Of a stretch of 64,000 nucleotides of DNA, positions 9,413-19,811 are shown in pieces. The notes under the pieces were generated by a model. That model did no database searches. It was given only the letters and a program-made list of their open reading frames with translations, and was not told where the DNA came from. The DNA comes from Pacificispira sp002696645 (GTDB lineage Bacteria; Pseudomonadota; Alphaproteobacteria; UBA8366; Aestuariispiraceae): contig NZ_JBLZHU010000006.1 in NCBI RefSeq assembly GCF_048892425.1, forward strand, positions 238,926 to 302,925, written 5' to 3'. Within the stretch, counting starts at the first letter, position 1; each line of letters starts with the position of its first letter. The position numbers and the translations under genes were made by a program.

Positions 9413-11266
9413 TTATGCTCCGTCCGTGCTTTCCTGTTGGCGGCGCCACATCGCGGCATAGACACCATCGGATGTCACAAGATCCGCATGCGTGCCACGC
9501 TCCACCACCCGGCCCGCATCCATCACCAGGATTTCATCGGCATCAACGACGGTCGACAGACGGTGTGCGATGACCAGCGTTGTGCGGCCCTGACTGACCT
9601 CCCGCAGGGATTTCTGGATTTCCCGCTCGGTTGCGGTGTCCAGGGCGGATGTTGCCTCATCAAACAACAGGATGCGCGGCCCTTTCAGGATTGCCCGCGC
9701 GATTGCGACGCGCTGCTTTTCGCCGCCGGATAACTTCAGACCGCGTTCACCAACCATGCTGTGATAGCCATCCGGCAGGCTTTCAATAAATTCATGAATA
9801 CGTGCCAGCTTGGCCGCCGCCTGAACCTCTTCGCGGCTGGCGGTTGGGCGACCATAGGCAATGTTGTATTCAATGGTATCGTTGAACAGGACAGTATCTT
9901 GGGGGACAATTCCAATAGCGGCACGCACGCTGTGCTGCGTTGCGTCGCGCAAATCGACACCATCCAGCGTCACAGAGCCGGCGCTGGGATCATAGAACCG
10001 GAATAACAATCGGCTGATCGTCGATTTCCCGGCCCCGGATGGTCCGACAATCGCCAGGGTTTTGCCCGGCGTGACTGTGAAATCCACCCCTTTCAGAATC
10101 GGGCGACGGGGATCATAGCCGAAATCCACCGATTGAAACCGCAACACCCCTTCTGGATTTTCAAGCGTAACCGCGGCCGGCTTGTCCAGAACCTCGAAAG
10201 GAACGCCCATCAGTTGGAACATATCTTCCATATCCGTCAGACTCTGGCGGATCTGACGATAAACGAACCCCAGGAAGTTAAGCGGCAGATAAAGCTGAAT
10301 CAGATAGGTATTCACCAGAACAAAATCACCCAATGTCAGCTCGCTCGCAGCAACCCCATTGGCAGCCATCAACATCAGGGCAACCAGTCCCACGGCAATG
10401 ATGGCCCCCTGCCCGACATTTACCACTGACAAGCTGGTAATTGAGCGTACCGCCGCATTCTCATAGCGCTGCAGGGCATGGTCATAGCGCCGGGCCTCGT
10501 GCCCCTCATTGCCAAAATATTTGACGGTTTCATAATTCAGCAGGCTATCGATGGCCTTGGTATTGGCGACGGTATCGCTTTCATTCATCTGGCGCCGATA
10601 TTTCAACCGCCATTCCGTCACCAACAGCGTGTAAGCGATATAGCCAACGATCGTCACAAAGGTGACAAGCGCATAGCTGATATCAAAAAGGCCCCACAGA
10701 ATGCCACAGACCATGCCAATTTCCAGCAAGGTCGGAATGATATTAAACAGCATGAAGGACAGGACGAATTCGATGCCCTTGGTCCCCCGCTCTATCACTC
10801 GCGACAGACCGCCGGTCTGACGTTCCAAATGAAAACGCAGACTCAGGCCGTGCAGATGTTCGAATGTCTTCAGGGCGACCGTGCGGATGGCATTCTGGGC
10901 GACACGGGAAAACAACGCTTCCCGCAATTCCTGAAACAGCACCGCCATCAGGCGCATCAATCCATAACCCAACAGTAAGGCAACCGGAATGGCCGCAATG
11001 CCAGCGCCCGTCGCGACCGCCGCTGTGGTTGATGTACTTGTATCCATAGTTTTGGAGAGCTTATCGAGCGCATCCACCGCATCGCGGTAGAACAGGGGCA
11101 CCCAGACATTGGCGACCTTTGCCAAAGCCAGCGCACCCATGGCCGCAATCACGCGCAGCTTTATCCCGGTGCGATTCTTTGGCCATAAATAAGGAACGAC
11201 CGACAACAGTGTCTTGAAGTGAACACGGCGTTTCGCATTCTTGGGCTTGCTGTCGGATTGCATCAT
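9413..11266 (-). CDS. ATM1/HMT1-type ABC transporter, fused membrane and ATPase domains
   Basis: Half-transporter of the mitochondrial Atm1 family, whose bacterial members export glutathione-derived sulfur compounds or metal-thiol conjugates; substrate here unknown. The 617-residue protein has six membrane segments (about residues 30-320) with the family's conserved FHLERQTGGLSR and RGTKGIEF stretch, followed by an ATPase domain with Walker A GPSGAGKST, Q-loop IVPQDTVLF, signature LSGGEKQRVAIARA and Walker B ILLFDEATSALD. The frame extends upstream to a TTG at 11350 with no ribosome-binding site. I prefer the ATG at 11266, preceded by GAAAG. Divergent from the universal stress protein gene. 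Confidence 0.88.
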   Translation of the reverse strand: MMQSDSKPKNAKRRVHFKTLLSVVPYLWPKNRTGIKLRVIAAMGALALAKVANVWVPLFYRDAVDALDKLSKTMDTSTSTTAAVATGAGIAAIPVALLLGYGLMRLMAVLFQELREALFSRVAQNAIRTVALKTFEHLHGLSLRFHLERQTGGLSRVIERGTKGIEFVLSFMLFNIIPTLLEIGMVCGILWGLFDISYALVTFVTIVGYIAYTLLVTEWRLKYRRQMNESDTVANTKAIDSLLNYETVKYFGNEGHEARRYDHALQRYENAAVRSITSLSVVNVGQGAIIAVGLVALMLMAANGVAASELTLGDFVLVNTYLIQLYLPLNFLGFVYRQIRQSLTDMEDMFQLMGVPFEVLDKPAAVTLENPEGVLRFQSVDFGYDPRRPILKGVDFTVTPGKTLAIVGPSGAGKSTISRLLFRFYDPSAGSVTLDGVDLRDATQHSVRAAIGIVPQDTVLFNDTIEYNIAYGRPTASREEVQAAAKLARIHEFIESLPDGYHSMVGERGLKLSGGEKQRVAIARAILKGPRILLFDEATSALDTATEREIQKSLREVSQGRTTLVIAHRLSTVVDADEILVMDAGRVVERGTHADLVTSDGVYAAMWRRQQESTDGA

Positions 11267-11404
11267 ATTCTTTCGATAAGGTGGCGTGGTCGGTATAGCA
11301 AGTGGCATCGACGTGCTTGAAAGGCAATTGCCTGCATTGCAATGATACAAGCCGGGCGGTAGTTTTACGTCAGAAAACGCAAAAGCCGCAAAGGGATGTT
11401 ATTT

Positions 11405-12238
11405 ATGTCGATCAAGACACTGCTGGTTCACCTTGCACCCGACCCTGATCGAGAAACACGATTAAAGGCGGCGGTTGGTATCGCCAAACAGTTGGATGCC
11501 CATTTAATTGCCCTGTATGTGGCGATGCCTGTCCATATGCCAGCCGGTGCCGAAGGACGTGGCGCCTCCTCGCTTTATCTGCACGAGGCGCGGTCTGCGG
11601 CTAAGGAAAAGGCCGGTGCGATTGAAGCGCAGGTCCGGGAATTTTGTGACTCGGCTGGGATCTCTTGGGAATGGGCCTATGGCGAGGAAGATCATTTAGA
11701 ACACTTGCTGGAAGAAGTGTATCACGTTGATCTGACGATCCTGAACCAGGTCAGTTTTGATAATTTTGAAGACCGTCTGATTTATCAGTTACCGGAAAAA
11801 CTGGTGATGGGCGCCGGTGGCCCCGTTCTGGTCTTGCCAAAGGGGGTGGATCAGGTGGATCTGAAATCCTTCGATTCGGTTCTGATCGCCTGGACTTATT
11901 CAAAGGAAGCCATTCGGGCGTTGCGTGACTCCCTGCCGATGATTGAAAAGGCGAAGCATGTGAAACTGTTCACCTGTGGCAAAGCGCCGAAAGTTGGCGA
12001 AGATCTGGCAAAGCCAGTCCTGGAATATCTGGCGCGCCGGGGGATCAAAGCGGACCATATCAATCACTCCCGCTCCGGCCATGCTGGTGAGGAGATTCTG
12101 GATCTGGCCGATGAGGTAAAGGCCGATCTGATTGTGATGGGGGCCTATGGTCACAGTTCCATGCTGGACAAGCTGTTCGGCTCCGCCAGTCGCTATGTGA
12201 TAGGGCATTCAAAGGTGCCCCTGTTGATGTCGCATTGA
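11405..12238 (+). CDS. Tandem universal stress protein (UspA family)
   Basis: Cytoplasmic stress protein with two Usp domains in one 277-residue chain. The N-terminal domain starts MSIKTLLVHLAPDPD. The second ends with the ATP-binding signature G-2x-G-9x-G-S, seen as GAYGHSSMLDKLFGSASRYV near the C-terminus; the first domain lacks a clean copy, as is usual in tandem members. The start at 11405 is chosen because AAAGGGATG lies just upstream; an in-frame ATG three codons earlier has no such site. Divergent from the ABC exporter and convergent with the next transporter gene. Confidence 0.88.
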   Translation: MSIKTLLVHLAPDPDRETRLKAAVGIAKQLDAHLIALYVAMPVHMPAGAEGRGASSLYLHEARSAAKEKAGAIEAQVREFCDSAGISWEWAYGEEDHLEHLLEEVYHVDLTILNQVSFDNFEDRLIYQLPEKLVMGAGGPVLVLPKGVDQVDLKSFDSVLIAWTYSKEAIRALRDSLPMIEKAKHVKLFTCGKAPKVGEDLAKPVLEYLARRGIKADHINHSRSGHAGEEILDLADEVKADLIVMGAYGHSSMLDKLFGSASRYVIGHSKVPLLMSH

Positions 12239-12284
12239 TTCCGCGATTAACCGTACTGCTGTCGCACCGCCAGTCTGGTCTTAT

Positions 12285-13748
12285 TTAGACAAAGAACAGA
12301 ATGGTGATCAGCCCGAATATCGGCAGCAGGATCAGGCCCGACCACAGCATATACCCAAAGAAACTGGGCATTGGAATCCCGCGCTCTTCTGCAATAGACC
12401 GGACCATGAAGTTCGGGGCATTCCCGATATAGGTATTGGCCCCCATGAAGACCGCCCCGGCGGAAATTGCCAGCAACGTATTCGCCATCGGTCCCATCAG
12501 GGCCTCCGGGTCGCCACCTGCGGTATTGAAGAATACAAGATAGGTCGGCGCATTATCCAGGAAGCTGGACAGGACTCCCGTAGCCCAGAAATACATCGTA
12601 TTCACAGGTTCCCCGTTATGGGTGACCAGCGATACGACCGGTTCCAATGCGCCCGCAGTCCCTGCCTTCAGAATAGCAATTGCGGGGATGATTGTGATGA
12701 ATATTCCTGCGAACAGCTTTGCGACTTCCAGAATGGGAAACCAGCTAAAGCCATTGGCTTCGCGGCTTTGCCGGGATGTCAGAATCCAGGACAAAACAGC
12801 CAGGCCCAGCAGGGCGACGTCCCGAACGAGGCTCTGCAAATCAATGGTCACATGATAAATTTCGAAATCAATGCCCGGCTTCCAAATTCCGGAAATCAGC
12901 ACAGAGGCGACAACACCGGCCAATAGCAGGATATTGATCCCCCCTTCCAACCGGATCGGATGGCGATCTTCCTCAGCCGGGGTTTCCACATGCAACCCTT
13001 CCTTCTGTTCCTTGCGATACAGATAGCTATCAACAAAGAAATAACCAACCAACAGAATGCTGGCCGCTACGACCATGGGCAGGAACATATGGACAGTCGG
13101 CCAGAAGAAAGAGACCCCCTTCAGAAAACCCAAAAACAGGGGTGGGTCCCCTAAAGGCGTTAAGGACCCGCCGATATTGGCAACCAGAAAGATAAAGAAA
13201 ACAACAGTATGGACCTGATGTTTGCGGGTTTCATTTGCCCGGATCAAGGGCCGGATCAGCAGCATCGCCGCCCCGGTTGTCCCCATGATGCTGGCGATGA
13301 ATGTGCCAATCAACAAGATCCCCACATTCACAATTGGCGCCCCTTGCAGATACCCTTTCACCCGCACGCCGCCCGCAACCGTGAACAAGGATAACAGCAG
13401 GATGATAAAGGGGATGTATTCCAGGGACATGACATGGACCAGCTCAAACAAGGCCAATTCAAAGCCATAGAAGATCGTAAATGGAATCAGGAACAACAGC
13501 GCCCAGAAGGCGGAAATCTTGCCAAAATTATGATGCCAGATATTCGGCGCAACCAATGGGAATAGTGCGATTGACAACAGAATCCCAACAAAGGGAACAA
13601 TCCAAAGAAGCTGTAAATCCGCACCGTTCAAATGCGGTACCCCTTCACCCGCCGCAAAGGCCGGCCCGATAAACGCCGTCAGAAGATAAACGGCAGCGCC
13701 GCCAATCGTTGATAGACCAATCCTGTTTGAAATCAGCACCGCATTCAT
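12285..13748 (-). CDS. CitMHS/NhaD-like membrane transporter (ion transporter superfamily)
   Basis: Integral membrane protein of 487 residues with about 12 hydrophobic segments and the GTTGAAMLLIRPL and NIGGSLTPLGDPP motifs of the IT superfamily re-entrant hairpins. The pattern resembles proteins annotated as sodium:proton antiporters or 'putative citrate transport' (CitMHS_2-like). The C-terminal half repeats the theme with SSFLDNAPTYLVFFN and MGANTYIGNAPNFMV. Substrate and coupling ion cannot be read from sequence. Start ATG at 13748 is preceded by AGAGGG; nine further upstream codons are open but unsupported. Confidence 0.82.
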   Translation of the reverse strand: MNAVLISNRIGLSTIGGAAVYLLTAFIGPAFAAGEGVPHLNGADLQLLWIVPFVGILLSIALFPLVAPNIWHHNFGKISAFWALLFLIPFTIFYGFELALFELVHVMSLEYIPFIILLLSLFTVAGGVRVKGYLQGAPIVNVGILLIGTFIASIMGTTGAAMLLIRPLIRANETRKHQVHTVVFFIFLVANIGGSLTPLGDPPLFLGFLKGVSFFWPTVHMFLPMVVAASILLVGYFFVDSYLYRKEQKEGLHVETPAEEDRHPIRLEGGINILLLAGVVASVLISGIWKPGIDFEIYHVTIDLQSLVRDVALLGLAVLSWILTSRQSREANGFSWFPILEVAKLFAGIFITIIPAIAILKAGTAGALEPVVSLVTHNGEPVNTMYFWATGVLSSFLDNAPTYLVFFNTAGGDPEALMGPMANTLLAISAGAVFMGANTYIGNAPNFMVRSIAEERGIPMPSFFGYMLWSGLILLPIFGLITILFFV

Positions 13749-13834
13749 ACCCTCTGGACCGTTGTTTCTGGTCACGCCCCCCTGTCAGGCGCTTATGTGA
13801 TGGTCTTTGTGTCTAATACCCTTGTTCCAATAGA

Positions 13835-15106
13835 TCAAGTCGACCGGGATGCCGCTTCCCGCTCTGCATCTTCCTCTTCAAGGCTGGGTGAAGAATCGGC
13901 GCGGGGATCCAATTCAACGGCCGCGGGGGTAGATTTTGGCACCGGCTGAAAGCCTTCGCCGGATGGTTCGATCCGCCCCGGGCGTTGACGCATCCGAAAC
14001 AGGATGTAACAGCCCATGCCGCCATGCACCGCTGCTGTCCACCAGAACAGGGAGTGATAATCAAACAAATCCATCAGGGTTGCCGCAGGCAGGGCCCCGA
14101 TCAAGGCACCAACCCCATACAGCAACAGCAAGCCACCACTGGTGGACACAAAATCTTCTGGTTCCGCTCGATCCCCGGCATGGGCGACAAGAATGGCATA
14201 AATTGACTGTGCGAATGCGCCATAGACAGCCGCCACGGCCAGGGTCAGAACGACACCATTGATAAAGGACAGCGCAAGTCCCAACGTCGCCGCGCCGAAG
14301 AAACAAATCAGGACGGGTATACGGCGATCCAGCTTATCCGACAGCCAACCGATCGGCCATTGCAGGACCGCATTGCCCAGAATTACAGCGGTGATGAACA
14401 TCCCGACCGTCTGGGTCGATAATCCGATCCCCTGAGCATAAAGGGGTGACAGGCTCCAAAAAGCACCATTGGCAAGCCCAACCCCCAAACACCCTAATGT
14501 CGCAACAGGGGACGTTCTATATAAAGGTCCCATTTTTAGTTTAGCGGTCCGCAGGGGGGCTGGTGTCTGTGAAGTGGTCAGCGCGATGGGGACCAATGAC
14601 AGGCACACCACAATCGATGCGACCATAAACAGCGTGGAATCTTTCGCGGGAATAAAAATAAAGAGCTGCTGACTGGCAATTTGGGCGCCGATATAGCACA
14701 GGGTGTATAGTGCCAGCACCCGACCGCGATTGCTGGCCCCTGCCCGTTCATTCAGCCAGCTTTCCACGACCATGATCAGGCCGGCACCAACAACACCATA
14801 GATGAACCTGAAACCGATCCAGGCGACGGGGTTCAGAAACAGGATGAAACACAGGCTGCTGCTGGCAGCGATGGCGGCCATCGCCCCGAAGGCCCGGATA
14901 TGCCCGACCCGGCGCACCAGCCAGGGCGTCAACTGGCACCCCAGAATAAACCCGATGAAATAGCCAGTCCCCATGCCCCCGACGAATATTGCGCTAAAGC
15001 CTTCCTGTCCTGCCCGCACCGGCAGCAATGTCCCCATCAGGGTGTTGCCACCGTACAAAAGCGCAATGCTTGCCAACAGTGCAAAGAAAGACCCGAAGAC
15101 TCCGGG
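13835..15106 (-). CDS. MFS transporter, YcaD-like
   Basis: Major facilitator protein of 423 residues with about 12 predicted membrane segments and an acidic, hydrophilic C-terminal tail of about 45 residues. The loop after segment 2 (TPWLVRRVGHIRAFG) and the segment after it (FRFIYGVVGAGLIMVVESWLNE) match the YcaD/YfkF-like branch of MFS, whose substrates are unknown. The second half begins near residue 215 (PVATLGCLGVGLANGAFWSL) and has the GWLSDKLDRR motif. GAGGAG eight bases before the ATG at 15106 fixes the start. Separated by about 85 bases from the transporter gene downstream. Confidence 0.85.
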   Translation of the reverse strand, partial: PGVFGSFFALLASIALLYGGNTLMGTLLPVRAGQEGFSAIFVGGMGTGYFIGFILGCQLTPWLVRRVGHIRAFGAMAAIAASSSLCFILFLNPVAWIGFRFIYGVVGAGLIMVVESWLNERAGASNRGRVLALYTLCYIGAQIASQQLFIFIPAKDSTLFMVASIVVCLSLVPIALTTSQTPAPLRTAKLKMGPLYRTSPVATLGCLGVGLANGAFWSLSPLYAQGIGLSTQTVGMFITAVILGNAVLQWPIGWLSDKLDRRIPVLICFFGAATLGLALSFINGVVLTLAVAAVYGAFAQSIYAILVAHAGDRAEPEDFVSTSGGLLLLYGVGALIGALPAATLMDLFDYHSLFWWTAAVHGGMGCYILFRMRQRPGRIEPSGEGFQPVPKSTPAAVELDPRADSSPSLEEEDAEREAASRST

Positions 15107-15214
15107 CATACGAAACTCCTCAATAGCAGGGCAGACTCCAGAATGGTGCGCCCATGCCCGCACTGTAAACAATCAAATCATGTCTGGGAAAGTCTTAGCT
15201 GGCTCCCTGCGACA

Positions 15215-15730
15215 TTATCCCTGTCGCAGAACGGGCTTTGCAGAGGGCATCCATTTTCGCAGGATCCGCCCGTCGGAGGTTTTGACCTGAGCTTTGGGCT
15301 CCGGCTTTTGTGTAAAGTGCTGGGCGATCTGTTCAAATGGTATGACGGTTCCCGCTTCCTTGCGATAGGCACGGCGATAAACATCGTTATGGGTCATCAT
15401 ACGATTCAGATAGTCGGCGGAATGGTGGCCATATTTCCGCCAGATGCGATTTAGGAAATTATCCGCGACAGGCACCAGCTTGCGCATCATAATGGGCGGG
15501 CGGCTGTCTTCGAAGGCATGAAAGACTGTTGGTTCCGTCGGGCCGGTTTCTTCCGCAACAAAGGTGGCAGGCATGAACATCCGTCCATGGTTTTCCGCCG
15601 CATACAGGGCCTGAGTGATCCACAACAGACGTTGCAGCTTTTGCGCCGGCAAATGCAGATCATCGCGGCGCGATTGGTCAAAGAACCATAACGCCACGTC
15701 CAGCGCGGACGAAACAATCGGTACAGTCAT
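15215..15730 (-). CDS. Panacea/DUF4065 (SocA-like)-domain protein
   Basis: A 171-residue soluble protein whose first 130 residues resemble the Panacea (DUF4065, SocA/GepA) domain: ALDVALWFFDQS, then the LPAQKLQRLLWITQALYAA helix, FVAEETGPTEPTVFHAFE and the late LNRIWRKYGHHSADYLNRMMTH segment. In other systems this domain is an antitoxin or ClpXP adaptor. The C-terminal 40 residues are basic and probably disordered. No toxin-like gene lies next to it: one flank is the MFS gene, the other the divergent coxG. The family assignment is by motif only. Function unknown here. Confidence 0.65.
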   Translation of the reverse strand: MTVPIVSSALDVALWFFDQSRRDDLHLPAQKLQRLLWITQALYAAENHGRMFMPATFVAEETGPTEPTVFHAFEDSRPPIMMRKLVPVADNFLNRIWRKYGHHSADYLNRMMTHNDVYRRAYRKEAGTVIPFEQIAQHFTQKPEPKAQVKTSDGRILRKWMPSAKPVLRQG

Positions 15731-15847
15731 GCCTATTTCGTCTCCCGATTTTCAAATCTGTTCTGAATTGGTATAGCAAATCGAGTGCCAAGTGGCGATA
15801 TTGATACCTGAATCGAATGAACGCGACGAAATGAAAGGGATTATCTA

Positions 15848-16639
15848 ATGGAAATGACTGGCGAGTATCGCATTCCAGCGGCGCGTGAAACCGTTTGGGA
15901 AGCGCTGAACGATCCGGAAGTCCTGAAAGCCTGTATCGCGGGCTGCCAATCCCTGGACCGCACCGAAGAAGGCGGCTTTGAAGCCACCGTCAAAGCAAAA
16001 GTCGGCCCGGTCAGCGCAACCTTCAAAGGGGCCGTTCGCCTGGAGAATGTGAATGCGCCGGAAAGCTACACCATCGTTGGGGAAGGCAAAGGCGGCGCAG
16101 CGGGCTTTGCGAAAGGGGGCGCCGATGTAAACCTGGTTGAAGAGGGCAGCGATACAATCCTGACCTATAAAGTGAATGCCCAGGTTGGTGGAAAACTGGC
16201 ACAGATCGGCGCGCGCCTGGTTGATTCAACAGCCAAGAAATATGCGACAGATTTCTTCGATAAATTTGTCGTCATTGCGCAGGAACGCGATTCAGGGGCG
16301 GCTTCTGCGGCACCGGCAGCCCCTGCTGCTTCGGACACACCTGCAGACACCACACCGGAAGCCCCCGCAGAACCGGCAGAATCTGCCCCATCGCCTGAAC
16401 CCGAAACGCATCAATCGGAAGCGGAACAGCCCCCCCGCCCTGCGCCAAAGGAAACGCCTGTTGATCGGGATGCGATCAAGGCAGAGGCGAAACGCGCAGC
16501 CGTCGACGCGGTGCATAAACAAACCGCCAAGCGCTGGGGGCTGACGCCAATGCAATGGATCATGATCCTGGTTCTGGTCATGTTGGGCCTGTCCCTGGTT
16601 TTTGGTGGCGAAGCCCCGATGCCTGGCGCGGGGAATTAG
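15848..16639 (+). CDS. coxG: CoxG-type SRPBCC protein with C-terminal membrane anchor
   Basis: CoxG family protein of 263 residues. Residues 1-145 are the SRPBCC/START-like lipid-binding fold (MEMTGEYRIPAARETVWEALNDPEVLKACIAGC). A Pro/Ala/Glu-rich linker follows (about 150-215), and a C-terminal hydrophobic helix (WIMILVLVMLGLSLVFGG) probably anchors it in the inner membrane. In Oligotropha CoxG has been linked to membrane attachment of CO dehydrogenase; this is inferred for the present enzyme. It precedes coxS by 163 bases in the same direction and may share its transcript. Confidence 0.85.
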   Translation: MEMTGEYRIPAARETVWEALNDPEVLKACIAGCQSLDRTEEGGFEATVKAKVGPVSATFKGAVRLENVNAPESYTIVGEGKGGAAGFAKGGADVNLVEEGSDTILTYKVNAQVGGKLAQIGARLVDSTAKKYATDFFDKFVVIAQERDSGAASAAPAAPAASDTPADTTPEAPAEPAESAPSPEPETHQSEAEQPPRPAPKETPVDRDAIKAEAKRAAVDAVHKQTAKRWGLTPMQWIMILVLVMLGLSLVFGGEAPMPGAGN

Positions 16640-16802
16640 GGGTTCATCGATAACATTTCCCCAGGGGGCAGCCTGTCATCATGAATTCACAGGATTGTGG
16701 GTGCAACCGGACTTGACCGCACGCGCTGTCAGTTCCACACTCATTGGTAAGAACATGGCTCTTTATCGCCATGCATATCACGTCATAAGGGAGGACTAAT
16801 CT

Positions 16803-17291
16803 ATGCCATCCGTTTCAATGACGGTGAACGGAAAGCAGGTTTCTGGCACTGTTGAGCCCCGGACTCTGCTTGTCCAATTCATCCGTGAGAATCTTCATCT
16901 GACGGGAACGCATGTTGGCTGTGACACCAGCCAATGCGGGGCCTGTGTTGTTCATGTCGATGGGGCTTCGGTTAAATCCTGCGCCATGCTGGCCGTAGAA
17001 GCCGATGGATCAACTGTCATGACCATTGAAGGTCTGGCTGGAAATGAAGATGTGCTGCACCCGATGCAGGAAGCCTTCCGGGACAATCACGGTCTGCAAT
17101 GCGGTTTCTGTACGCCAGGGATGGTGATGAGCGCGATTGACCTTGTGAACAACAACCCGTCCCCATCCGAACATGAAATCCGCGACTGGCTGGAAGGCAA
17201 TATCTGCCGCTGTACCGGCTATCATAACATCGTGAAATCCATTGCCGCCGGCGCGGCCGCGATGAAAGGTCAAAAGGCTGCCGCAGAGTAG
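16803..17291 (+). CDS. coxS: Molybdenum hydroxylase small subunit (2x[2Fe-2S]), CoxS-like
   Basis: Iron-sulfur subunit of a CO dehydrogenase-type molybdenum hydroxylase, 162 residues. N-terminal plant-ferredoxin-like cluster motif [15 protein letters not shown] plus a fourth cysteine (SCAMLA), and the C-terminal helical-bundle cluster motif CGFCTPGM and CRCTGYHNI. Passes electrons from the Mo site in CoxL to FAD in CoxM. Strong GGGAGGA site upstream of the ATG. First of the S-L-M structural genes. Confidence 0.93.
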   Translation: MPSVSMTVNGKQVSGTVEPRTLLVQFIRENLHLTGTHVGCDTSQCGACVVHVDGASVKSCAMLAVEADGSTVMTIEGLAGNEDVLHPMQEAFRDNHGLQCGFCTPGMVMSAIDLVNNNPSPSEHEIRDWLEGNICRCTGYHNIVKSIAAGAAAMKGQKAAAE

Positions 17292-17405
17292 CCGCAGAAA
17301 GAGGAGCGTTAGGACTATTCGCGCGCCAAAAGAGAACGGCATAAATGTTCCGGCGCAGCAAACAGGCAGTCCCGTATCGTCGGGATCACCCAAGGGAGAA
17401 ACGTC

Positions 17406-19781
17406 ATGAGTGCTACTGGGATCGGCGCCTCTGTGAAGCGCAAAGAGGATTTCCGCTTTTTAACCGGACGCGGCAATTATACGGACGACATCAATCAACC
17501 CAATCAAACCTACGCGTACATCCTGCGCAGCCCGCATGCCCATGCCAAGATCAAGGGCATTGATACCGCAGCGGCAAAAACTGCCCCGGGCGTTGTCGCG
17601 GTCTTCACGGGCGAGGATATGCAGGTTGGGTCCATCCCGTGCGGCTGGGGCGTGAACAATAAAGACGGCAGCCCAATGAACGAGCCGTTCCACCCTGCCC
17701 TGGCTCAGGGCAAGGTCCGCCATGTCGGCGATCAGGTCGCTGTTATTATCGCTGAGACCTATTCCCAGGCAAAAGATGCGGCAGAACTGATCGAAGTCGA
17801 TTATGAGGAGTTGCCTGCCGTCACCAATACCGAAAAAGCCATCGCCCCCGGCGCGCCACTGGTTCATGACGACGCTGCGCCCAACAATATGTGCTATGAC
17901 TGGGAATTGGGCGACGAAGCCGAAGTGGATGCGGAATTTAAGAATGCCGCCCATGTTGTCTCTATTGATCTAACCAACAACCGCCTTGTTCCAAATGCGA
18001 TGGAACCCCGTGCAGCCGTTGGGGATTATAACAAAGGCACCGGCGAATATACCCTGTACACCACCAGCCAGAATCCACATGTGATCCGGCTGTTGATGGG
18101 CGCATTCGTGCTGCAATTGCCAGAACATAAATTGCGCGTTGTCGCCCCGGATGTCGGTGGCGGCTTCGGATCGAAGATTTATCATTATGCCGAAGAAGCG
18201 ATTGTCACCTGGGCTGCTGGAAAAGTCCGTCGCCCGATCAAATGGACGGCGGAACGGTCAGAAAGCTTCCTGTCGGATGCGCATGGTCGCGACCATATCT
18301 CTCATGCCGACCTGGCGCTGGATGCGGACGGTAAATTCCTGGGGTTGAAGGTTTATACAAAGGCGAATATGGGGGCCTATCTTTCCACTTTCGCAACCTG
18401 TGTGCCGACATATCTGTATGCCACATTGTTGGCGGGCGTCTATACAACGCCCAAGATCTACGTCAATGTGAAGGCGATCTTCACCAACACCGTGCCCGTC
18501 GATGCCTATCGCGGTGCCGGTCGCCCCGAAGCAACCTATCTGCTGGAGCGTTTGGTGACCAAGGCTGCCAAGCAACTGGGCATGGATCAGGTTGCCATTC
18601 GGCAGAAGAACTTCATCCCCGCCGATGCCTTCCCCTATCAGACACCAGTTGCCCTGCAATATGACAGCGGCGATTACGAGGCGACCCTGAAAAAGGCGAT
18701 GGAACTGTCGAAATGGAATGACTTCCCCCAACGCAAGGCAGAGGCCGCCAAACGCGGTAAACTGCGTGGCATAGGAATCTCCACCTATCTGGAAGCCTGT
18801 GGTATCGCCCCTTCGGCGGTGGTTGGATCACTCGGAGCCCGCGCTGGACTTTTCGAATCGGCCAATGTCCGCGTGCACCCGACGGGATCGGTTTCGATCT
18901 ATACCGGGTCCCACAGCCATGGTCAGGGACACGAAACAACCTTTGCACAACTGGTTTCGGAAACCCTTGGTATCCCCTTAGAAAATATCAATATTGAACA
19001 CGGGGATACGAACCGTATCGCATTTGGGATGGGAACATACGGCTCCCGCTCTCTCGCGGTCGGCGGCGAGGCCATCATGAAGGCTTTGGGCAAGGTCGTG
19101 GATAAGGCCAGCAAAATCGCCGCTCATCTGATGGAAGCCTCCCCCGAGGATGTTGAATTCAAGGATGGCAAATTCACGGTTGCGGGCACGGATAAGGAAG
19201 TTGATTTCGGGACGGTCGCATTGACCGCCTATGTGCCCCACAACTATCCCCATGAAACGCTGGAGCCGGGTCTGGAAGAAAATGCCTTCTATGACCCGAT
19301 GAACTTCACCTATCCAGGTGGATGCCATATCTGCGAAGTGGAAATCGATCCGGATACCGGCACGATTGAGGTGATTAACATGACCGCTGTTGATGATGTC
19401 GGACGGGTCATCAATCCAATGATCGTCGAAGGACAGATCCATGGCGGTTTGGCCCAGGGTATCGGCCAGGCCCTGCTGGAAGCCTGTGAATATGATGACA
19501 ATGGACAGCTCACATCGGGCTCCTACATGGATTACTGCATGCCTCGCGCGGATAATCTGCCGAATTTTGTGGCTACGACCGAATCCACACTATGCGCCCA
19601 TAACTCATTGGGCGTTAAAGGGTGCGGGGAAGTTGGTGCCATCGGGTCCCCGCCAGCGGTTATCAACGCTGTTCTGGACGCCCTGCATGAGCTTGGGGTA
19701 GAGGATATCTCCATGCCCGCAACACCGCAGAAAATCTGGCAGGCAATTCAGGCCGCCTCCATGCCTGCCGCGGCCGAATAA
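17406..19781 (+). CDS. coxL: Molybdenum hydroxylase large subunit, form II CoxL-like
   Basis: Molybdopterin-cytosine-dinucleotide-binding catalytic subunit, 791 residues. N-terminal a/b-hammerhead domain ([17 protein letters not shown]), Mo-binding domain with [11 protein letters not shown], and the active-site loop AYRGAGR at residues 367-373. The conserved catalytic-base glutamate lies in [10 protein letters not shown] (Glu742). The AYRGAGR loop, with no selenylated-cysteine AYxCSFR loop, places it in form II ('putative CODH'), as does gene order S-L-M. Form II enzymes may oxidise substrates other than CO; the physiological substrate is not known from sequence. AAGGGAG precedes the ATG. Confidence 0.93.
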   Translation: MSATGIGASVKRKEDFRFLTGRGNYTDDINQPNQTYAYILRSPHAHAKIKGIDTAAAKTAPGVVAVFTGEDMQVGSIPCGWGVNNKDGSPMNEPFHPALAQGKVRHVGDQVAVIIAETYSQAKDAAELIEVDYEELPAVTNTEKAIAPGAPLVHDDAAPNNMCYDWELGDEAEVDAEFKNAAHVVSIDLTNNRLVPNAMEPRAAVGDYNKGTGEYTLYTTSQNPHVIRLLMGAFVLQLPEHKLRVVAPDVGGGFGSKIYHYAEEAIVTWAAGKVRRPIKWTAERSESFLSDAHGRDHISHADLALDADGKFLGLKVYTKANMGAYLSTFATCVPTYLYATLLAGVYTTPKIYVNVKAIFTNTVPVDAYRGAGRPEATYLLERLVTKAAKQLGMDQVAIRQKNFIPADAFPYQTPVALQYDSGDYEATLKKAMELSKWNDFPQRKAEAAKRGKLRGIGISTYLEACGIAPSAVVGSLGARAGLFESANVRVHPTGSVSIYTGSHSHGQGHETTFAQLVSETLGIPLENINIEHGDTNRIAFGMGTYGSRSLAVGGEAIMKALGKVVDKASKIAAHLMEASPEDVEFKDGKFTVAGTDKEVDFGTVALTAYVPHNYPHETLEPGLEENAFYDPMNFTYPGGCHICEVEIDPDTGTIEVINMTAVDDVGRVINPMIVEGQIHGGLAQGIGQALLEACEYDDNGQLTSGSYMDYCMPRADNLPNFVATTESTLCAHNSLGVKGCGEVGAIGSPPAVINAVLDALHELGVEDISMPATPQKIWQAIQAASMPAAAE

Positions 19782-19811
19782 GCCCGGCGCGGATAAGAAA
19801 GGAAGACAATC

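Noticed and set aside
11267..11350. Upstream extension of the ATM1-type exporter to a TTG
   Set aside because: No ribosome-binding site, and the added residues are not like the family N-terminus; the ATG at 11266 has GAAAG.
16640..16802. Separate promoter or riboswitch (Moco) between coxG and coxS
   Set aside because: Only a weak TTGACC was seen, with no convincing -10 element; no molybdenum-cofactor riboswitch pattern was recognised.
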